Notes: a model not told the origin generated them from the sequence alone. A stretch of DNA of 64,000 nt from Nitrospirillum viridazoti (GCF_007827975.1 NZ_VITT01000035.1), one strand, 5' to 3'; counted from the stretch's first letter, positions 25,600-34,523 are shown. Numbers and translations are program-made.

Positions 25600-25642
25600 A
25601 TTTTATTCCTCCTAATATTATCATAATGGACAAGGTGGCCAT

Positions 25643-26788
25643 TTAAGTACGTGGCAGAGCTGCTTTTAATTCGAACAATTGCTTCGTGGATCTTACGCCG
25701 ATCTGCCCCGAGAGGTCGGTTTGCTTGCCGGAAAGCTGCACGGAGTCGGTATCGCTTTTGGTGACCAGGCCGCGAGCGGTTGATCCATCTAGCAAGCAAT
25801 TCTCACCGTCACATTTGAACTTGCCGGTCAGGCCGACAATGGAGAGGCGGTCGAAGCCAATCCAGCTGTCGATCAAGGCGCCCTCCCGATCGACCAGGAG
25901 GGACATTTTTCCTTCCAGCTTATCGTCGCCCAGGGCGGTTTTCAGATCGAAGACATAGCTCGCTATGGGCACGCGGTTTTCAATAACCAAGTCCGAGCCA
26001 AATCCAGCGACCGATGCGCTCATCATTTCCAGAGCATGGGCCCAGAAGGTCCGGGCTTTCTCAGGAAGGTTCGTGCTGTTGTCAACGTTTCCAGCGACAC
26101 CGAACGCATAGAAGACCCCATGACGAAACCGGCTGCCAAGGCGCTCGCCGTAGTTGGGGAACTTTTCTGGCAGCGGCGCATAAACCGATCCCAGATCGGA
26201 GTTTTCCATCATGTCGGAATAGATGACGGCGCGGATGGTTTTTTGGGCAGACGAATATCGCCCCTCATCCGAGGCCAGGGCGCGGAGGATTTGCTTCCTG
26301 GGGGCATTGTCCGGAGCGAAGCGCACCTGGCCCTGCGGGCGTTTGCTTTCCGCGTAAATCTTGGTCAGAGCTTGTCCGATGTACCCCTGAAATAAGGCCT
26401 GCTGTTCTTTCAGTCCATCCAACGGGTTCTTCGAAAAAATGTAGTGCTGGCTGCCTATCTGGCTGCGTTGTTCGGCGTTATAATCAGGCCAGCACCCACT
26501 CCAAACTGCTTTTGACTGCCCAGATGCGGGTGAAATCTGAACCACGGCGACCCGCTCGCCCGGCATTAGCGAGCTCATCAGCTTGGTAACCAGCTTTTGC
26601 GCCCATTCCGTCTTGCCCTCGACCAAGGACATGTCGTCAATATAGGCAACGGTCTCGCGTTGGGTTGGCTGATTGCAAAACGCTGGATTGAGAGTGGGCC
26701 CGACGCCGATTTGGGCCTGCGCGGAGCAGTGAAGACACAGGGTCAGAAATCCGGCCAACCCGGCCAAGCCCATATTTATCGTTTTCAT
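25643..26788 (-). CDS. Secreted protein, possible vWA-like fold
   Basis: 381 residues with a signal peptide (MKTINMGLAGLAGFLTLCLHCSAQA). The core has ETVAYIDDMSLVEGKTEWAQ, GERVAVVQIS and later IRAVIYSDMMENSD. A strand ending in D-D-x-S and a second strand with SDMxEN recall a von Willebrand A domain with a partial metal site. The C-terminal 120 residues look beta-rich. I do not recognise a family. It lies 9 nt after the membrane-protein gene and 43 nt before the glycine-zipper lipoprotein gene, so one operon is likely. Codon use is plainly less GC-rich than in the hopanoid or ilvD genes. Confidence 0.6.
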   Translation of the reverse strand: MKTINMGLAGLAGFLTLCLHCSAQAQIGVGPTLNPAFCNQPTQRETVAYIDDMSLVEGKTEWAQKLVTKLMSSLMPGERVAVVQISPASGQSKAVWSGCWPDYNAEQRSQIGSQHYIFSKNPLDGLKEQQALFQGYIGQALTKIYAESKRPQGQVRFAPDNAPRKQILRALASDEGRYSSAQKTIRAVIYSDMMENSDLGSVYAPLPEKFPNYGERLGSRFRHGVFYAFGVAGNVDNSTNLPEKARTFWAHALEMMSASVAGFGSDLVIENRVPIASYVFDLKTALGDDKLEGKMSLLVDREGALIDSWIGFDRLSIVGLTGKFKCDGENCLLDGSTARGLVTKSDTDSVQLSGKQTDLSGQIGVRSTKQLFELKAALPRT

Positions 26789-26797
26789 TTTTGACCC

Positions 26798-28132
26798 TTA
26801 GATCGCTTCAAGATCGATTTTTATTTTCATTGCCTTGTATTCGAACGGCGTAAGTGTCTTTTCGCCCATATAAAGTCCAACATTTCCTTTTTCAGATAGT
26901 ACGATCTGCGCCAGGATGTTCTGGTAGAGCTTAATGTTATGTTCTATGGATCTGGTAATCCCCATCATCACACCGGCGCCATGGTTTGCAATTTGCGCTC
27001 GCTGGTTGCGCTGGTTTTCCACAGCCTTGGACTGCACATCGGCCGAGTTGATTTGCGCCTGGACCGCCTTCTCGGTGCGGGCCTTCGCTATCTTGATCTC
27101 TTCTTCCACACCACGGCGTAGGGTGTGGAAGCGTTTGTGGGCTTGGCGGAACTGGCGTGTCCAGGACATGAGGTCCGGATTCTTGTCATGGAACAGATAG
27201 GCGATGAAGACACCCACGATCCATGCGCCTACATTGCCCAGCAGACTCAGCGTTACGTCGCGCAACGGATTTATCTCCAGCACGATGACGCCGGGAATGA
27301 TGTTCTCGGTCGGCAGTGCGGCAATCGCGTTGAGCGCCCATACATAACGGGAGCCGCCAGCGGCGCCGATAACGATGATGAGCGCTAAGGACGATAGGCA
27401 GAGCATACGGTATTCGCCCCACCGGTCACCGATGTCGCGATCAGGCCCGAAGCGAACGGTCCACTGCCGCAGGATGGTTCCGTGGCCATGCGCCGAAAAT
27501 GCCAAAAGTAAGCCCAGGATGATCGTGGTCCCTGCTGCCATGGCGGGAACATGGAAGAACTGGAAGAAAGTCTCATAATTGATAAGCCATTCGGCGACGC
27601 CGATAGCCAGCAGCAGGAGCCAATAGATGGGGCTATAGGCCATCATATTGGGTTCTCGCATTCCTTCACGCATAGATATTTGCTTGAAGCGCTGCTCGAC
27701 AGACTTGAAATTATTTTCCGCATCAATGTAGTCGCGGTTGGTCCGGGCGCGTTCTTCGATCATTTCGACCGCTTCGCGACCCTTTTCCTTTATGGCTTCA
27801 ATCTCCGCGTAAAGATTATCAACGGCGTCGACAGCTGAACGGAAAGGCTGAAACGCCGTGAGAAAATTGTTCTCAAGCTGTTTCCAGCGGTTACGCAACT
27901 CGCGCGCCGGGTGCAGTAGGTTTATCTGCATGCAGGCCGTCAGTCCTTGTTCGTCTAGGGCCACTCGGCCGAACAAGGCTTCGTCCAGTGCTAGCCCGCG
28001 CAATGTCTCCTCTGACAAGATCAGCCGCTCGGCCTCATGCACCGAAAAAGCCGTCGCTGCTTGATAGGCTGCTTCGATCTCTGAGGTCGCCTGGGGACTA
28101 ATGATGGCGCTCGCGGATTTTGCTTCAGCCAT
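26798..28132 (-). CDS. Coiled-coil inner-membrane protein, unknown
   Basis: 444 residues. Residues 1-155 are helical and hydrophilic, with coiled-coil potential around 80-155 (LRNRWKQLENNF, EAIKEKGREAVEMIEERART). About four membrane helices follow at 165-185, 195-215, 245-270 and 300-320. Then come a second helical region (QFRQAHKRFHTLRRGVEEEIKIA) and a soluble tail. The GC content is below the window norm. No family is recognised. Position between an OmpA-domain lipoprotein and a secreted vWA-like protein suggests the membrane core of an envelope-spanning assembly (inference). Confidence 0.6.
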   Translation of the reverse strand: MAEAKSASAIISPQATSEIEAAYQAATAFSVHEAERLILSEETLRGLALDEALFGRVALDEQGLTACMQINLLHPARELRNRWKQLENNFLTAFQPFRSAVDAVDNLYAEIEAIKEKGREAVEMIEERARTNRDYIDAENNFKSVEQRFKQISMREGMREPNMMAYSPIYWLLLLAIGVAEWLINYETFFQFFHVPAMAAGTTIILGLLLAFSAHGHGTILRQWTVRFGPDRDIGDRWGEYRMLCLSSLALIIVIGAAGGSRYVWALNAIAALPTENIIPGVIVLEINPLRDVTLSLLGNVGAWIVGVFIAYLFHDKNPDLMSWTRQFRQAHKRFHTLRRGVEEEIKIAKARTEKAVQAQINSADVQSKAVENQRNQRAQIANHGAGVMMGITRSIEHNIKLYQNILAQIVLSEKGNVGLYMGEKTLTPFEYKAMKIKIDLEAI

Positions 28133-28180
28133 AATGTTAATGTCTCTCTAAAAATTGGATTGAAGGGAAGGTTGAGGGCG

Positions 28181-29155
28181 TTACATCTGGAATTCGCTGT
28201 TCAGGTCCGCTTGCTCCACGGCACGCGGACGGTTCAGCTCGAAAGCTGGTGGCGTCGACGGCACTTGCAGGGCGATCATTTCTGGTGCTGCGGCTGCTAC
28301 CGGGGCTGCGGGCTTGGCCGCTTCCGGCGCGTCTTTAGTCGTAGCCGGGGCTATTCCCAGGTCGGCTGGACTAAAAACCCTGACCTGTTTGGGAACTTGC
28401 GGTTCAGCAGCCATTTCGGGCTTCACCGCCAGGAAATCCTTGTTGATTCGCCGCTGCTGGACCAGGCGCAGGTTGGCCGGGGCGCTGGCGGAGATCATGA
28501 ATTCCACACGGCGGTTGCGCGCCCGCCCTTCCTCCGTACTATTGGGGGCGGTCGGCTGGTTTTTGCCAATGGCGACGGTCGACAACTGTCGCGGGTCGAC
28601 GCCGCGCCGGATCAGCCCCTCCAGCACCGTTTGGGCTCGTCGTCTGGACAGGTCAATATTGTAGGCGTCGGAACCGATTGCATCCGTGTGGCCTAGCACC
28701 AAAAGGCTCGCATCAGGCACGTCGCGTCGCATGTTCTGGGCGATAACGTCCAGTACCGGCTCCGCTTCCGGTCGCAAGATGTCCTTGTTGAAGTCGAAGA
28801 ACACTTTCTCATCGAAAGTGACGCGCACCACAGGCACCGGATAGGTTAAACCGGGCAACATGCCCGGTGGCACCTGGAGTTGGTCAATTCGCGGCGGGGC
28901 AATCCCGTTCAATTGCGCTAGCCGGTTGAAGCGGTTGACGCGATCCTGGTGTTCCAGGCCGATGGTTTGAGGCAGGGACTGCAGATTGACGTAACCGATC
29001 CCCACAGCCGGTGGCGGCGTTGCGGGGCGGGCGGTAGTGCTGGGCGGCGGCACTAGCCACGAGGGAGATGGCTGCGTAGGCGCGCAAGCCGCGAGCATCG
29101 TCAGCAAAAGTCCGCTGTGAAGCAGGGCAATGAGCGAGAAACGATGGAATGTCAC
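28181..29155 (-). CDS. OmpA-domain lipoprotein
   Basis: About 324 residues from the GTG at 29155; the open frame runs to 29326 but the signal peptide starts here. Signal and lipobox: LLHSGLLLTMLAAC. A Pro/Thr/Ala-rich linker follows. The OmpA/MotB peptidoglycan-binding domain has VFFDFNKDILRPEA, VLGHTDAIGSDAYNIDLSRRRA and ARNRRVEFMI, with the Asp and Arg that bind diaminopimelate. An 80-residue Ala/Pro-rich tail follows the domain. It is the first gene of the four-gene unit. It would fix the assembly to the outer membrane and cell wall. Confidence 0.75.
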   Translation of the reverse strand: MTFHRFSLIALLHSGLLLTMLAACAPTQPSPSWLVPPPSTTARPATPPPAVGIGYVNLQSLPQTIGLEHQDRVNRFNRLAQLNGIAPPRIDQLQVPPGMLPGLTYPVPVVRVTFDEKVFFDFNKDILRPEAEPVLDVIAQNMRRDVPDASLLVLGHTDAIGSDAYNIDLSRRRAQTVLEGLIRRGVDPRQLSTVAIGKNQPTAPNSTEEGRARNRRVEFMISASAPANLRLVQQRRINKDFLAVKPEMAAEPQVPKQVRVFSPADLGIAPATTKDAPEAAKPAAPVAAAAPEMIALQVPSTPPAFELNRPRAVEQADLNSEFQM

Positions 29156-29533
29156 GAGAGTCCGCCAAATACAGGGTGGATTACGTATGTAGTTCGCGCA
29201 ATAAGTAGACTTCCTTCCGGAAATTTCCTGTTCATCTTTATGGTTTAATAGAATTGCACCTATTGGGTGAAACCGTACCTCATGCGCGGTATGTCGTTCA
29301 AGGGGCATAAATGCAATTTTCCCCAACCTTAGGGATATACCGCTAGATAGGTTACATGATTTGAGCTGTGACTATGGGGTTCATGCCTCGCTCTCTTGGC
29401 CCGACCCGCGCGGTTGGCATACCCGGTGATCGTAACGGGACGTGTTGGAGACGTGTCGGAAAGGTTGCCTCTGCGGCCAGATAGTTTTAGAAATTGGCCC
29501 CAGTCAGGTAACAATCTTTCAGGATCTGGTTCC
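29156..29533. promoter_or_regulatory. Divergent intergenic region, envelope unit / ilvD
   Basis: 378 nt between the OmpA-lipoprotein gene (minus) and ilvD (plus). AT-rich at 29160-29360, with GC rising towards ilvD. It should carry both promoters. No leader peptide rich in branched amino acids and no clear attenuator were seen. In-frame extensions of both flanking genes enter the region but look non-coding. Confidence 0.45.
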
Positions 29534-31378
29534 GTGCCCCAGCTTCGTTCCCGCACCACCACCCATGGCCGCAACATGGCCGGCGCCCGCGGCCTGTGGC
29601 GCGCCACCGGTATGACGGATGCCGATTTCGGCAAGCCCATCGTGGCCATCGCCAATTCCTTCACCCAGTTCGTGCCTGGCCACGTGCACCTGAAGGATTT
29701 GGGCCAGCTGGTGGCGGGCGAGGTGGTGGCGGCCGGCGGCGTGGCCAAGGAATTCAACACCATCGCGGTGGATGACGGCATCGCCATGGGCCACGCCGGC
29801 ATGCTGTACAGCCTGCCTTCGCGTGAGGTCATCGCCGACGCCGTGGAATACATGGTCAACGCGCACTGCGCCGACGCCCTGGTCTGCATTTCCAACTGCG
29901 ACAAGATCACGCCCGGCATGCTGATGGCCGCCCTGCGCCTCAACATCCCCACCGTGTTCGTCTCCGGTGGCCCCATGGAGGCCGGCAAGGCCCCCGTGCA
30001 TGGCGAGATCCGCTCGGTCGACCTGATCGACGCTATGGTGGCGGCGGCGGACGACAGCGTCAGCGATGCCGAGGTCCAGGCGCTGGAACAGAACGCCTGC
30101 CCCACTTGCGGCTCCTGCTCCGGCATGTTCACCGCCAATTCCATGAACTGCCTGGTGGAGGCGCTGGGCCTGGGCCTGCCTGGCAACGGCACCGTGCTGG
30201 CCACCCACGCCGACCGCAAGGCCCTGTTCCTGCGGGCCGGTCGCACGGCGGTGGAGATTGCCAAGCGCTGGTATGAGCAGGACGACGCCAGCGTCCTGCC
30301 CCGCTCCATCGCCACGTTCGAGGGGTTCGAGAACGCCATCGCCCTGGACATCGCCATGGGCGGGTCCACCAACACGGTGCTGCATCTGCTGGCGGCGGCG
30401 TATGAGGGCGGGGTGAACTTCACCATGGCCGACATCGACCGCATGTCGCGCCGCGTGCCCCACCTGTGCAAGGTGGCGCCGTCCTCCGCCACCGTCCATA
30501 TCGAGGATGTGCACCGCGCCGGCGGCATCATGGGCATCCTGGGCGAACTGGACCGCGCCGGCCTGCTGCACCGCGACGTGCCCACGGTGCACGCCCCCAC
30601 CATCGGCGCCGCTGTGGACCGCTGGGACATCACCCGCGCCAACGACGCCGACATCAGCGAGTTCTACGCGGCCGCCCCTGGCGGCGTGCGCACCACCCAG
30701 GCCTTCAGCCAGGCGTCGCGCTACACCAGCCTGGACCGGGACCGCGTGGGCGGCATCATCCGCAGCAAGGAGAACGCCTTCAGCCAGGACGGCGGCCTGG
30801 CCGTGCTGTATGGCAACCTGGCGGTCGACGGCTGCATCGTGAAGACGGCGGGCGTGGACCCGGCGGCCCTGACCTTCACCGGCAAGGCCCGCGTGTTCGA
30901 AAGCCAGGACGATGCTGTCTCCGCCATCCTGGGCAACCGGGTGCACGCGGGCGACGTGGTGCTGATCCGTTATGAGGGGCCGCGTGGCGGCCCCGGCATG
31001 CAGGAGATGCTGTACCCCACCAGCTACTTGAAGTCCAAGGGCCTGGGCAAGGTCTGCGCCCTGGTGACGGACGGTCGCTTCTCTGGCGGCAGCTCCGGCC
31101 TATCCATCGGACACATCTCCCCCGAGGCGGCCGAGGGTGGCACCATCGGCCTGGTGGAGGAAGGCGACCGCATCGTCATCGACATCCCCAACCGCAGCAT
31201 CCGGCTGGAGGTGGAGGATGGTGAGCTGGACCGCCGCCGCGACGCCATGAAGGCCAAAGGCGCCAAGGCGTGGAAGCCCGCCACCCGCGACCGTCAGGTC
31301 TCCGGCGCGCTCAAGGCCTACGCCTACTTCGCCACCTCCGCCTCGCGCGGTGCCGTGCGGGATACGTCGGGGATTTGA
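29534..31378 (+). CDS. ilvD: Dihydroxy-acid dehydratase IlvD
   Basis: 614-residue iron-sulfur dehydratase. It makes the 2-oxo acids for valine, leucine, isoleucine and pantothenate. Cluster cysteines are C122 (SNCDKITPGM) and C195 in CPTCGSCSGMF; GSTNTVLHLLA and VTDGRFSGGSSGLSIGHISPEA are further signatures. GTG at 29534 is chosen because V/MPQLRSRTTTHGRNMAGARGL is the standard start and gives the usual length (E. coli about 616). The ribosome site is weak (AGGAT). High-GC codon use contrasts with the genes on both sides. Confidence 0.96.
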   Translation: MPQLRSRTTTHGRNMAGARGLWRATGMTDADFGKPIVAIANSFTQFVPGHVHLKDLGQLVAGEVVAAGGVAKEFNTIAVDDGIAMGHAGMLYSLPSREVIADAVEYMVNAHCADALVCISNCDKITPGMLMAALRLNIPTVFVSGGPMEAGKAPVHGEIRSVDLIDAMVAAADDSVSDAEVQALEQNACPTCGSCSGMFTANSMNCLVEALGLGLPGNGTVLATHADRKALFLRAGRTAVEIAKRWYEQDDASVLPRSIATFEGFENAIALDIAMGGSTNTVLHLLAAAYEGGVNFTMADIDRMSRRVPHLCKVAPSSATVHIEDVHRAGGIMGILGELDRAGLLHRDVPTVHAPTIGAAVDRWDITRANDADISEFYAAAPGGVRTTQAFSQASRYTSLDRDRVGGIIRSKENAFSQDGGLAVLYGNLAVDGCIVKTAGVDPAALTFTGKARVFESQDDAVSAILGNRVHAGDVVLIRYEGPRGGPGMQEMLYPTSYLKSKGLGKVCALVTDGRFSGGSSGLSIGHISPEAAEGGTIGLVEEGDRIVIDIPNRSIRLEVEDGELDRRRDAMKAKGAKAWKPATRDRQVSGALKAYAYFATSASRGAVRDTSGI

Positions 31379-31406
31379 TAAGCGGCCTGATATTATGGCG
31401 GTAGCA

Positions 31407-31443
31407 ATTCACAGCCGCTACATACGCAGTAGCGGCTGTGAAT
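31407..31443. repeat. Perfect inverted repeat after ilvD
   Basis: 15-bp arms (31407-31421 and 31429-31443; core CACAGCCGCTAC / GTAGCGGCTGTG) around a 7-nt loop. It lies 29 nt after the ilvD stop, between converging genes. No T-tract on either strand, so it is not a textbook terminator. It marks the border to the AT-rich gene. Confidence 0.8.
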
Positions 31444-31490
31444 GCGCTTCATGGCTTAATTCCTTGCATAATGAATCAACGGAACTGTCG

Positions 31491-32045
31491 TTAATTATTA
31501 TTGCGTAGAGTTGTTTTTTGTCTGTTATGCTTGAATATTTGGGATTCTTCTGTCCTTTCATTGAATATATAGTCAACCTCACATAATATGCGATACCTAG
31601 AAAAGAAATCCGAAAATGCCTGATGCAGGTCATCGGCCCATTCCAGGCGTGATTCTGTTCTGCTAAAGAAATTTTCTATGGCCTTAGTATCTGATCGGAG
31701 ATGGAATACATTATTCCGAACATCACGTAGAGCGTTAACGTGCCTTTTTATCAGACTTCCAATTTCACCAGATTTCGGAAGTAACTCTAAGAATTCATCC
31801 GATCTATGTTCTCTTATTAAGGCATGTACTCTAATTTTGTGAAATCCCTCGCACACGACAGCGAGAAAGCCTAGCCATGTACAAAAGTAGATTCCCTGGA
31901 AAACAGCTTTATTCTGTCCAATGCGTCTTTTTCTTCCTTCTTTTTCAATCTTTCTGTAATTGTCACGCATTAAATCGGCGGCTATAAAATAATGAGCATA
32001 TAAGGTAAGAATGGGATCTTCATCTCTATGAGGAAGATTCGTCAT
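31491..32045 (-). CDS. AT-rich HEPN-motif protein, candidate RNase
   Basis: 184 residues from the ATG at 32045, 7 nt after the CBS gene stop. Mostly helical, with a hydrophobic helix near 50-66 (VFQGIYFCTWLGFLAVV). The segment LRDVRNNVFHLRSDT holds R110-N-N-V-F-H115, which fits the HEPN R-[NDH]-x3-H motif of RNase toxins and defence effectors. Basic tail KHNRQKTTLRNNN. Codon use is strikingly AT-rich beside its neighbours, which suggests transfer. No partner antitoxin is adjacent. Function is inference from the motif alone. Confidence 0.6.
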   Translation of the reverse strand: MTNLPHRDEDPILTLYAHYFIAADLMRDNYRKIEKEGRKRRIGQNKAVFQGIYFCTWLGFLAVVCEGFHKIRVHALIREHRSDEFLELLPKSGEIGSLIKRHVNALRDVRNNVFHLRSDTKAIENFFSRTESRLEWADDLHQAFSDFFSRYRILCEVDYIFNERTEESQIFKHNRQKTTLRNNN

Positions 32046-32052
32046 CGCGTAA

Positions 32053-33042
32053 TTAACCCTCCGCCTCGCCCCACACCAGGAACAGGCCGACGTCGCCGGG
32101 GAAGCCATTAGGAAAGTCCAGAACGCGGGCGGTCAGGCTGAAGCCCGCCGGTTGCAGCTCATGGTGCCAGCGCTGGTAGATCTCGGCAGCCTCACCGCGC
32201 AGGGTGCGGGGCCAGTCCGGTTCCGGGGCGTTGATGGCGCGGGCGCCGTCGCTGCACAATTCCGCCGGGAAGCGCAGCAGCAGGAATTCCTTCTCACCCC
32301 GCGCGGCGGCGTCGTGCGCGCCCTCCAGCAGCTTGTGCCAGCCATGGTCGGCCACATGATGGTCGATCAATTCCTGCACCTTCTCCTGCCGGCGGACCAG
32401 CGCCTCCTTGCGCTGCTCGGCCAGCTGGCGGGCGTTCTCGTCGTGAAAATTGCCCACCAGGTGGCGGAAGTCGGCGGCGCGGAACAGGGGTTCATGCGCC
32501 GGCTCCCGCACCGGTGCCTGCGCGGGCGGCGCCTTCCTCTCCCACCGCTGGAACAGGCCGGGGCGGTGCGCGGGCTCAGTCTTTTCAGCAGGCTCGGCCG
32601 CCAGCACCTTCAACAGGTCGGCGCGTGACACGATGCCCACCAGCGACCCGTCCAGCACCACGGGCACGCGCTTGATGCCATGGGTCATCAGCAGGCGCGC
32701 GATGTCGGCCGTATCGGTGTTGATGTCGACGGTGATGACCGGGGCGGCCATAACGTCACGGGCGGTGCGCTCGCGATTCTGGGCGTCGGCCCAATAGGCG
32801 GGCAACTGCTCACCTTCCGCCACCAGGGCCAGCCACCAGTCGCGCCGCGCTTCATGGTCGGCGCCCGCCTCTTCACGGTTGATCAGGTCGCCCTCGCTGA
32901 CCATGCCGATGACGCCGCCACGGCCGTCCACCACCGGGGCGGCGCTGACGCCCCGGTCCAGCAACAGGGCGGCGATGCGGCTGACCGGCGTGTCGGGCGC
33001 CAGGGTCAGGACATCCTCGGTCATTACGTCATGGGCGCGCAT
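32053..33042 (-). CDS. Tandem CBS-domain protein with host-nuclease-like C-terminal part
   Basis: 329 residues. Two CBS domains at about 1-60 (MRAHDVMTEDVLTLAPDTPV...GVIGMVSEGDLI) and 93-150 (ARDVMAAPVITVDINTDTADIARLL...LVGIVSRADLL), a pair that usually binds adenosyl ligands. After a Pro/Ala linker, residues 185-325 form a helical then mixed region (ENARQLAEQRKEALVRRQEKVQEL; FLLLRFPAELCSDGARAINAPEPDWPRTL). This C-terminal part is seen in other alphaproteobacterial CBS proteins but I cannot name a reaction for it. The start is the ATG at 33042. Confidence 0.8.
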   Translation of the reverse strand: MRAHDVMTEDVLTLAPDTPVSRIAALLLDRGVSAAPVVDGRGGVIGMVSEGDLINREEAGADHEARRDWWLALVAEGEQLPAYWADAQNRERTARDVMAAPVITVDINTDTADIARLLMTHGIKRVPVVLDGSLVGIVSRADLLKVLAAEPAEKTEPAHRPGLFQRWERKAPPAQAPVREPAHEPLFRAADFRHLVGNFHDENARQLAEQRKEALVRRQEKVQELIDHHVADHGWHKLLEGAHDAAARGEKEFLLLRFPAELCSDGARAINAPEPDWPRTLRGEAAEIYQRWHHELQPAGFSLTARVLDFPNGFPGDVGLFLVWGEAEG

Positions 33043-33182
33043 TGGGCGGCTTTCCTGTCACGATGGGTCCGTGCGGGAAAAGATAACCCAATGAAATGGC
33101 GCAGTCTTTGCGCTGCATCATTGGCAGTGGCGGCCTTCCCCCAATGCGTCGCCGGGGGCTACCCTTTGGTAATGGGCGGCGG

Positions 33183-33752
33183 TCAGGGCTGGGCCGTGGC
33201 CATGAGATCGACGACCACCGCCACGTTCAGGTCCACCGTCCGGCCCTTACTGAACAGGCCGTGTCCGCCGACGTCATAATCGGTGCGCACCAGGTCCAGC
33301 CGACCCACGGCGCGGGCCTTGCCATCGGTGACGTCCAGGGTGAAGGGCAGGACGACATCCTTCCTGATGCCGCGGATGGTCAGGGTGCCCACCGCGTCGT
33401 ACTGGTTGCCGCCCTTGGCGCGGAAGGTCGTGGCCTCGAACACCGCGTCGGGGAAGGCCTGGATGTTGAACCAATCCTCGCCGGGCAGGGCCTGGTCCTT
33501 CTCCGCGTCGCCGATCATGGCGCTGCCCATGGCGATGGTCACCTTGGCATGGCCGGCGGCGGGGTCGGCGGGGTCGAAGTCGATGGCGGCATCCCAGTGG
33601 CCGAAGCGGCCGGTGAATTCCTTGCCGCTCTGTTTGCCGATGAAGCCCAGCACGCTTTCGGCCTTGTCCACGGTCCAGGTCGCAGCCCCGGCGGGGGCGG
33701 ACAGCAGCAGGACGGCTAGGGCGGAGATCAGAAGGAACGGGCGCGGGGTCAC
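33183..33752 (-). CDS. YceI-family periplasmic protein 1
   Basis: 189 residues from the GTG at 33752, where the signal peptide VTPRPFLLISALAVLLLSAPAGAA begins (quoted in two parts: FLLISALAVLLL, then APAGA). The YceI lipocalin-like barrel binds isoprenoid-type lipids such as polyprenyl quinones in known members. Blocks seen are WDAAIDFDP, FEATTFRAKGGNQYDAVGTL and VVLPFTLDV. It is close to YceI 2 next door, so the pair looks like a tandem duplication. A terminator separates the two genes. Confidence 0.88.
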   Translation of the reverse strand: MTPRPFLLISALAVLLLSAPAGAATWTVDKAESVLGFIGKQSGKEFTGRFGHWDAAIDFDPADPAAGHAKVTIAMGSAMIGDAEKDQALPGEDWFNIQAFPDAVFEATTFRAKGGNQYDAVGTLTIRGIRKDVVLPFTLDVTDGKARAVGRLDLVRTDYDVGGHGLFSKGRTVDLNVAVVVDLMATAQP

Positions 33753-33844
33753 GGGGAGCGGTCTCCAGGTCGATGCGGCGGTTCCCCACAATAATCGATA
33801 GGCTGGTGCCGCGGTCTGCGACCTTGCGTAGCATACAGTGTAAG

Positions 33845-33878
33845 AAAAAAGCCCCAGGCGCTGTCGACGCCCAGGGCT
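33845..33878 (-). terminator. Terminator between two yceI genes
   Basis: Stem AAGCCC..GGCG / CGCC..GGGCTT with a 2-nt internal loop (33849-33878). On the minus strand it is followed by TTTTTTCTTAC (33850 downwards). It ends the yceI 3-cytochrome-yceI 2 unit, leaving yceI 1 downstream. Confidence 0.75.
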
Positions 33879-33906
33879 TCCGTCTTGCGGTTTACTGCGT
33901 TACGCC

Positions 33907-34485
33907 TTACTTGGCCGTGGCGTTCAGGTCCACGGTGACGCTGACGGCCAGGGCCACCATCTTGCCATCGCCCCAGGCGCCCTGGCCCACGCCGTAATCG
34001 GTGCGCACCAGGTCCAGCTTGCCCACGGCGTGGGCCTTGCTGCCGGCCACGTCCAGGGTGAAGGGTAGGGTCACGTCCTTCTTGATGCCGCGGATGGTCA
34101 GGGTGCCCACCGCCTCATACTGGTTGCCGCCCTTGGCGCGGAAGGTCGTGGCCTCGAACACCGCCTTGGGAAAGGCCTTGGTGCTGAACCAATCGGCCTC
34201 GGGCAGGGACTGGTCCTTCTGCACGTCGCCGGTCTTGGCGCTGGCCATGTCTATGGTGACGGTGGCGTGGCCGGTGGCCGGGTTGGCCGGGTCGAAATCG
34301 ATGGTGGCGTCCCAGCGGGTGAACTGGCCGCTGAAGGCGGTGCCGCTCTGGCTGCCGGTGAAGCCCAGCTTGCTGTGGGCGGTGTCCACGGTCCAGCCGG
34401 CGGCCGACGCCGGGCCGGCCAGCAGCAGGGCGCCCAGGGTGGCGGCAGCCCAGGTGGTGGCAATACGCGGGGCGAGGAACTTCAT
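33907..34485 (-). CDS. YceI-family periplasmic protein 2
   Basis: 192 residues from the ATG at 34485 (GAGG 9 nt upstream; an ATG at 34494 sits on the ribosome site and is unlikely). The signal peptide ends AGPASAA. The barrel has WDATIDFDP, FEATTFRAKGGNQYEAVGTL and VTLPFTLDV, nearly the same as YceI 1. It lies 38 nt after the cytochrome b561 gene. YceI plus b561 is a common pair, thought to work in periplasmic redox or quinone handling. Confidence 0.9.
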   Translation of the reverse strand: MKFLAPRIATTWAAATLGALLLAGPASAAGWTVDTAHSKLGFTGSQSGTAFSGQFTRWDATIDFDPANPATGHATVTIDMASAKTGDVQKDQSLPEADWFSTKAFPKAVFEATTFRAKGGNQYEAVGTLTIRGIKKDVTLPFTLDVAGSKAHAVGKLDLVRTDYGVGQGAWGDGKMVALAVSVTVDLNATAK

Positions 34486-34523
34486 GATGGGCATCCTCAG
34501 TCTTGGAAAGGGCGGCCGGGGAC

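Noticed and set aside
25643..29155. Zorya-type (ZorAB) or MotAB stator module
   Set aside because: The membrane protein does not show the MotA-like layout, and the OmpA-domain protein is a lipoprotein without a MotB-type inner-membrane helix.
31407..31443. Rho-independent terminator for ilvD
   Set aside because: Excellent hairpin, but no T-run on either strand. Listed as an inverted repeat instead.
32053..33042. CBS protein as an IMP dehydrogenase or magnesium transporter part
   Set aside because: No catalytic barrel or membrane segments accompany the CBS pair.
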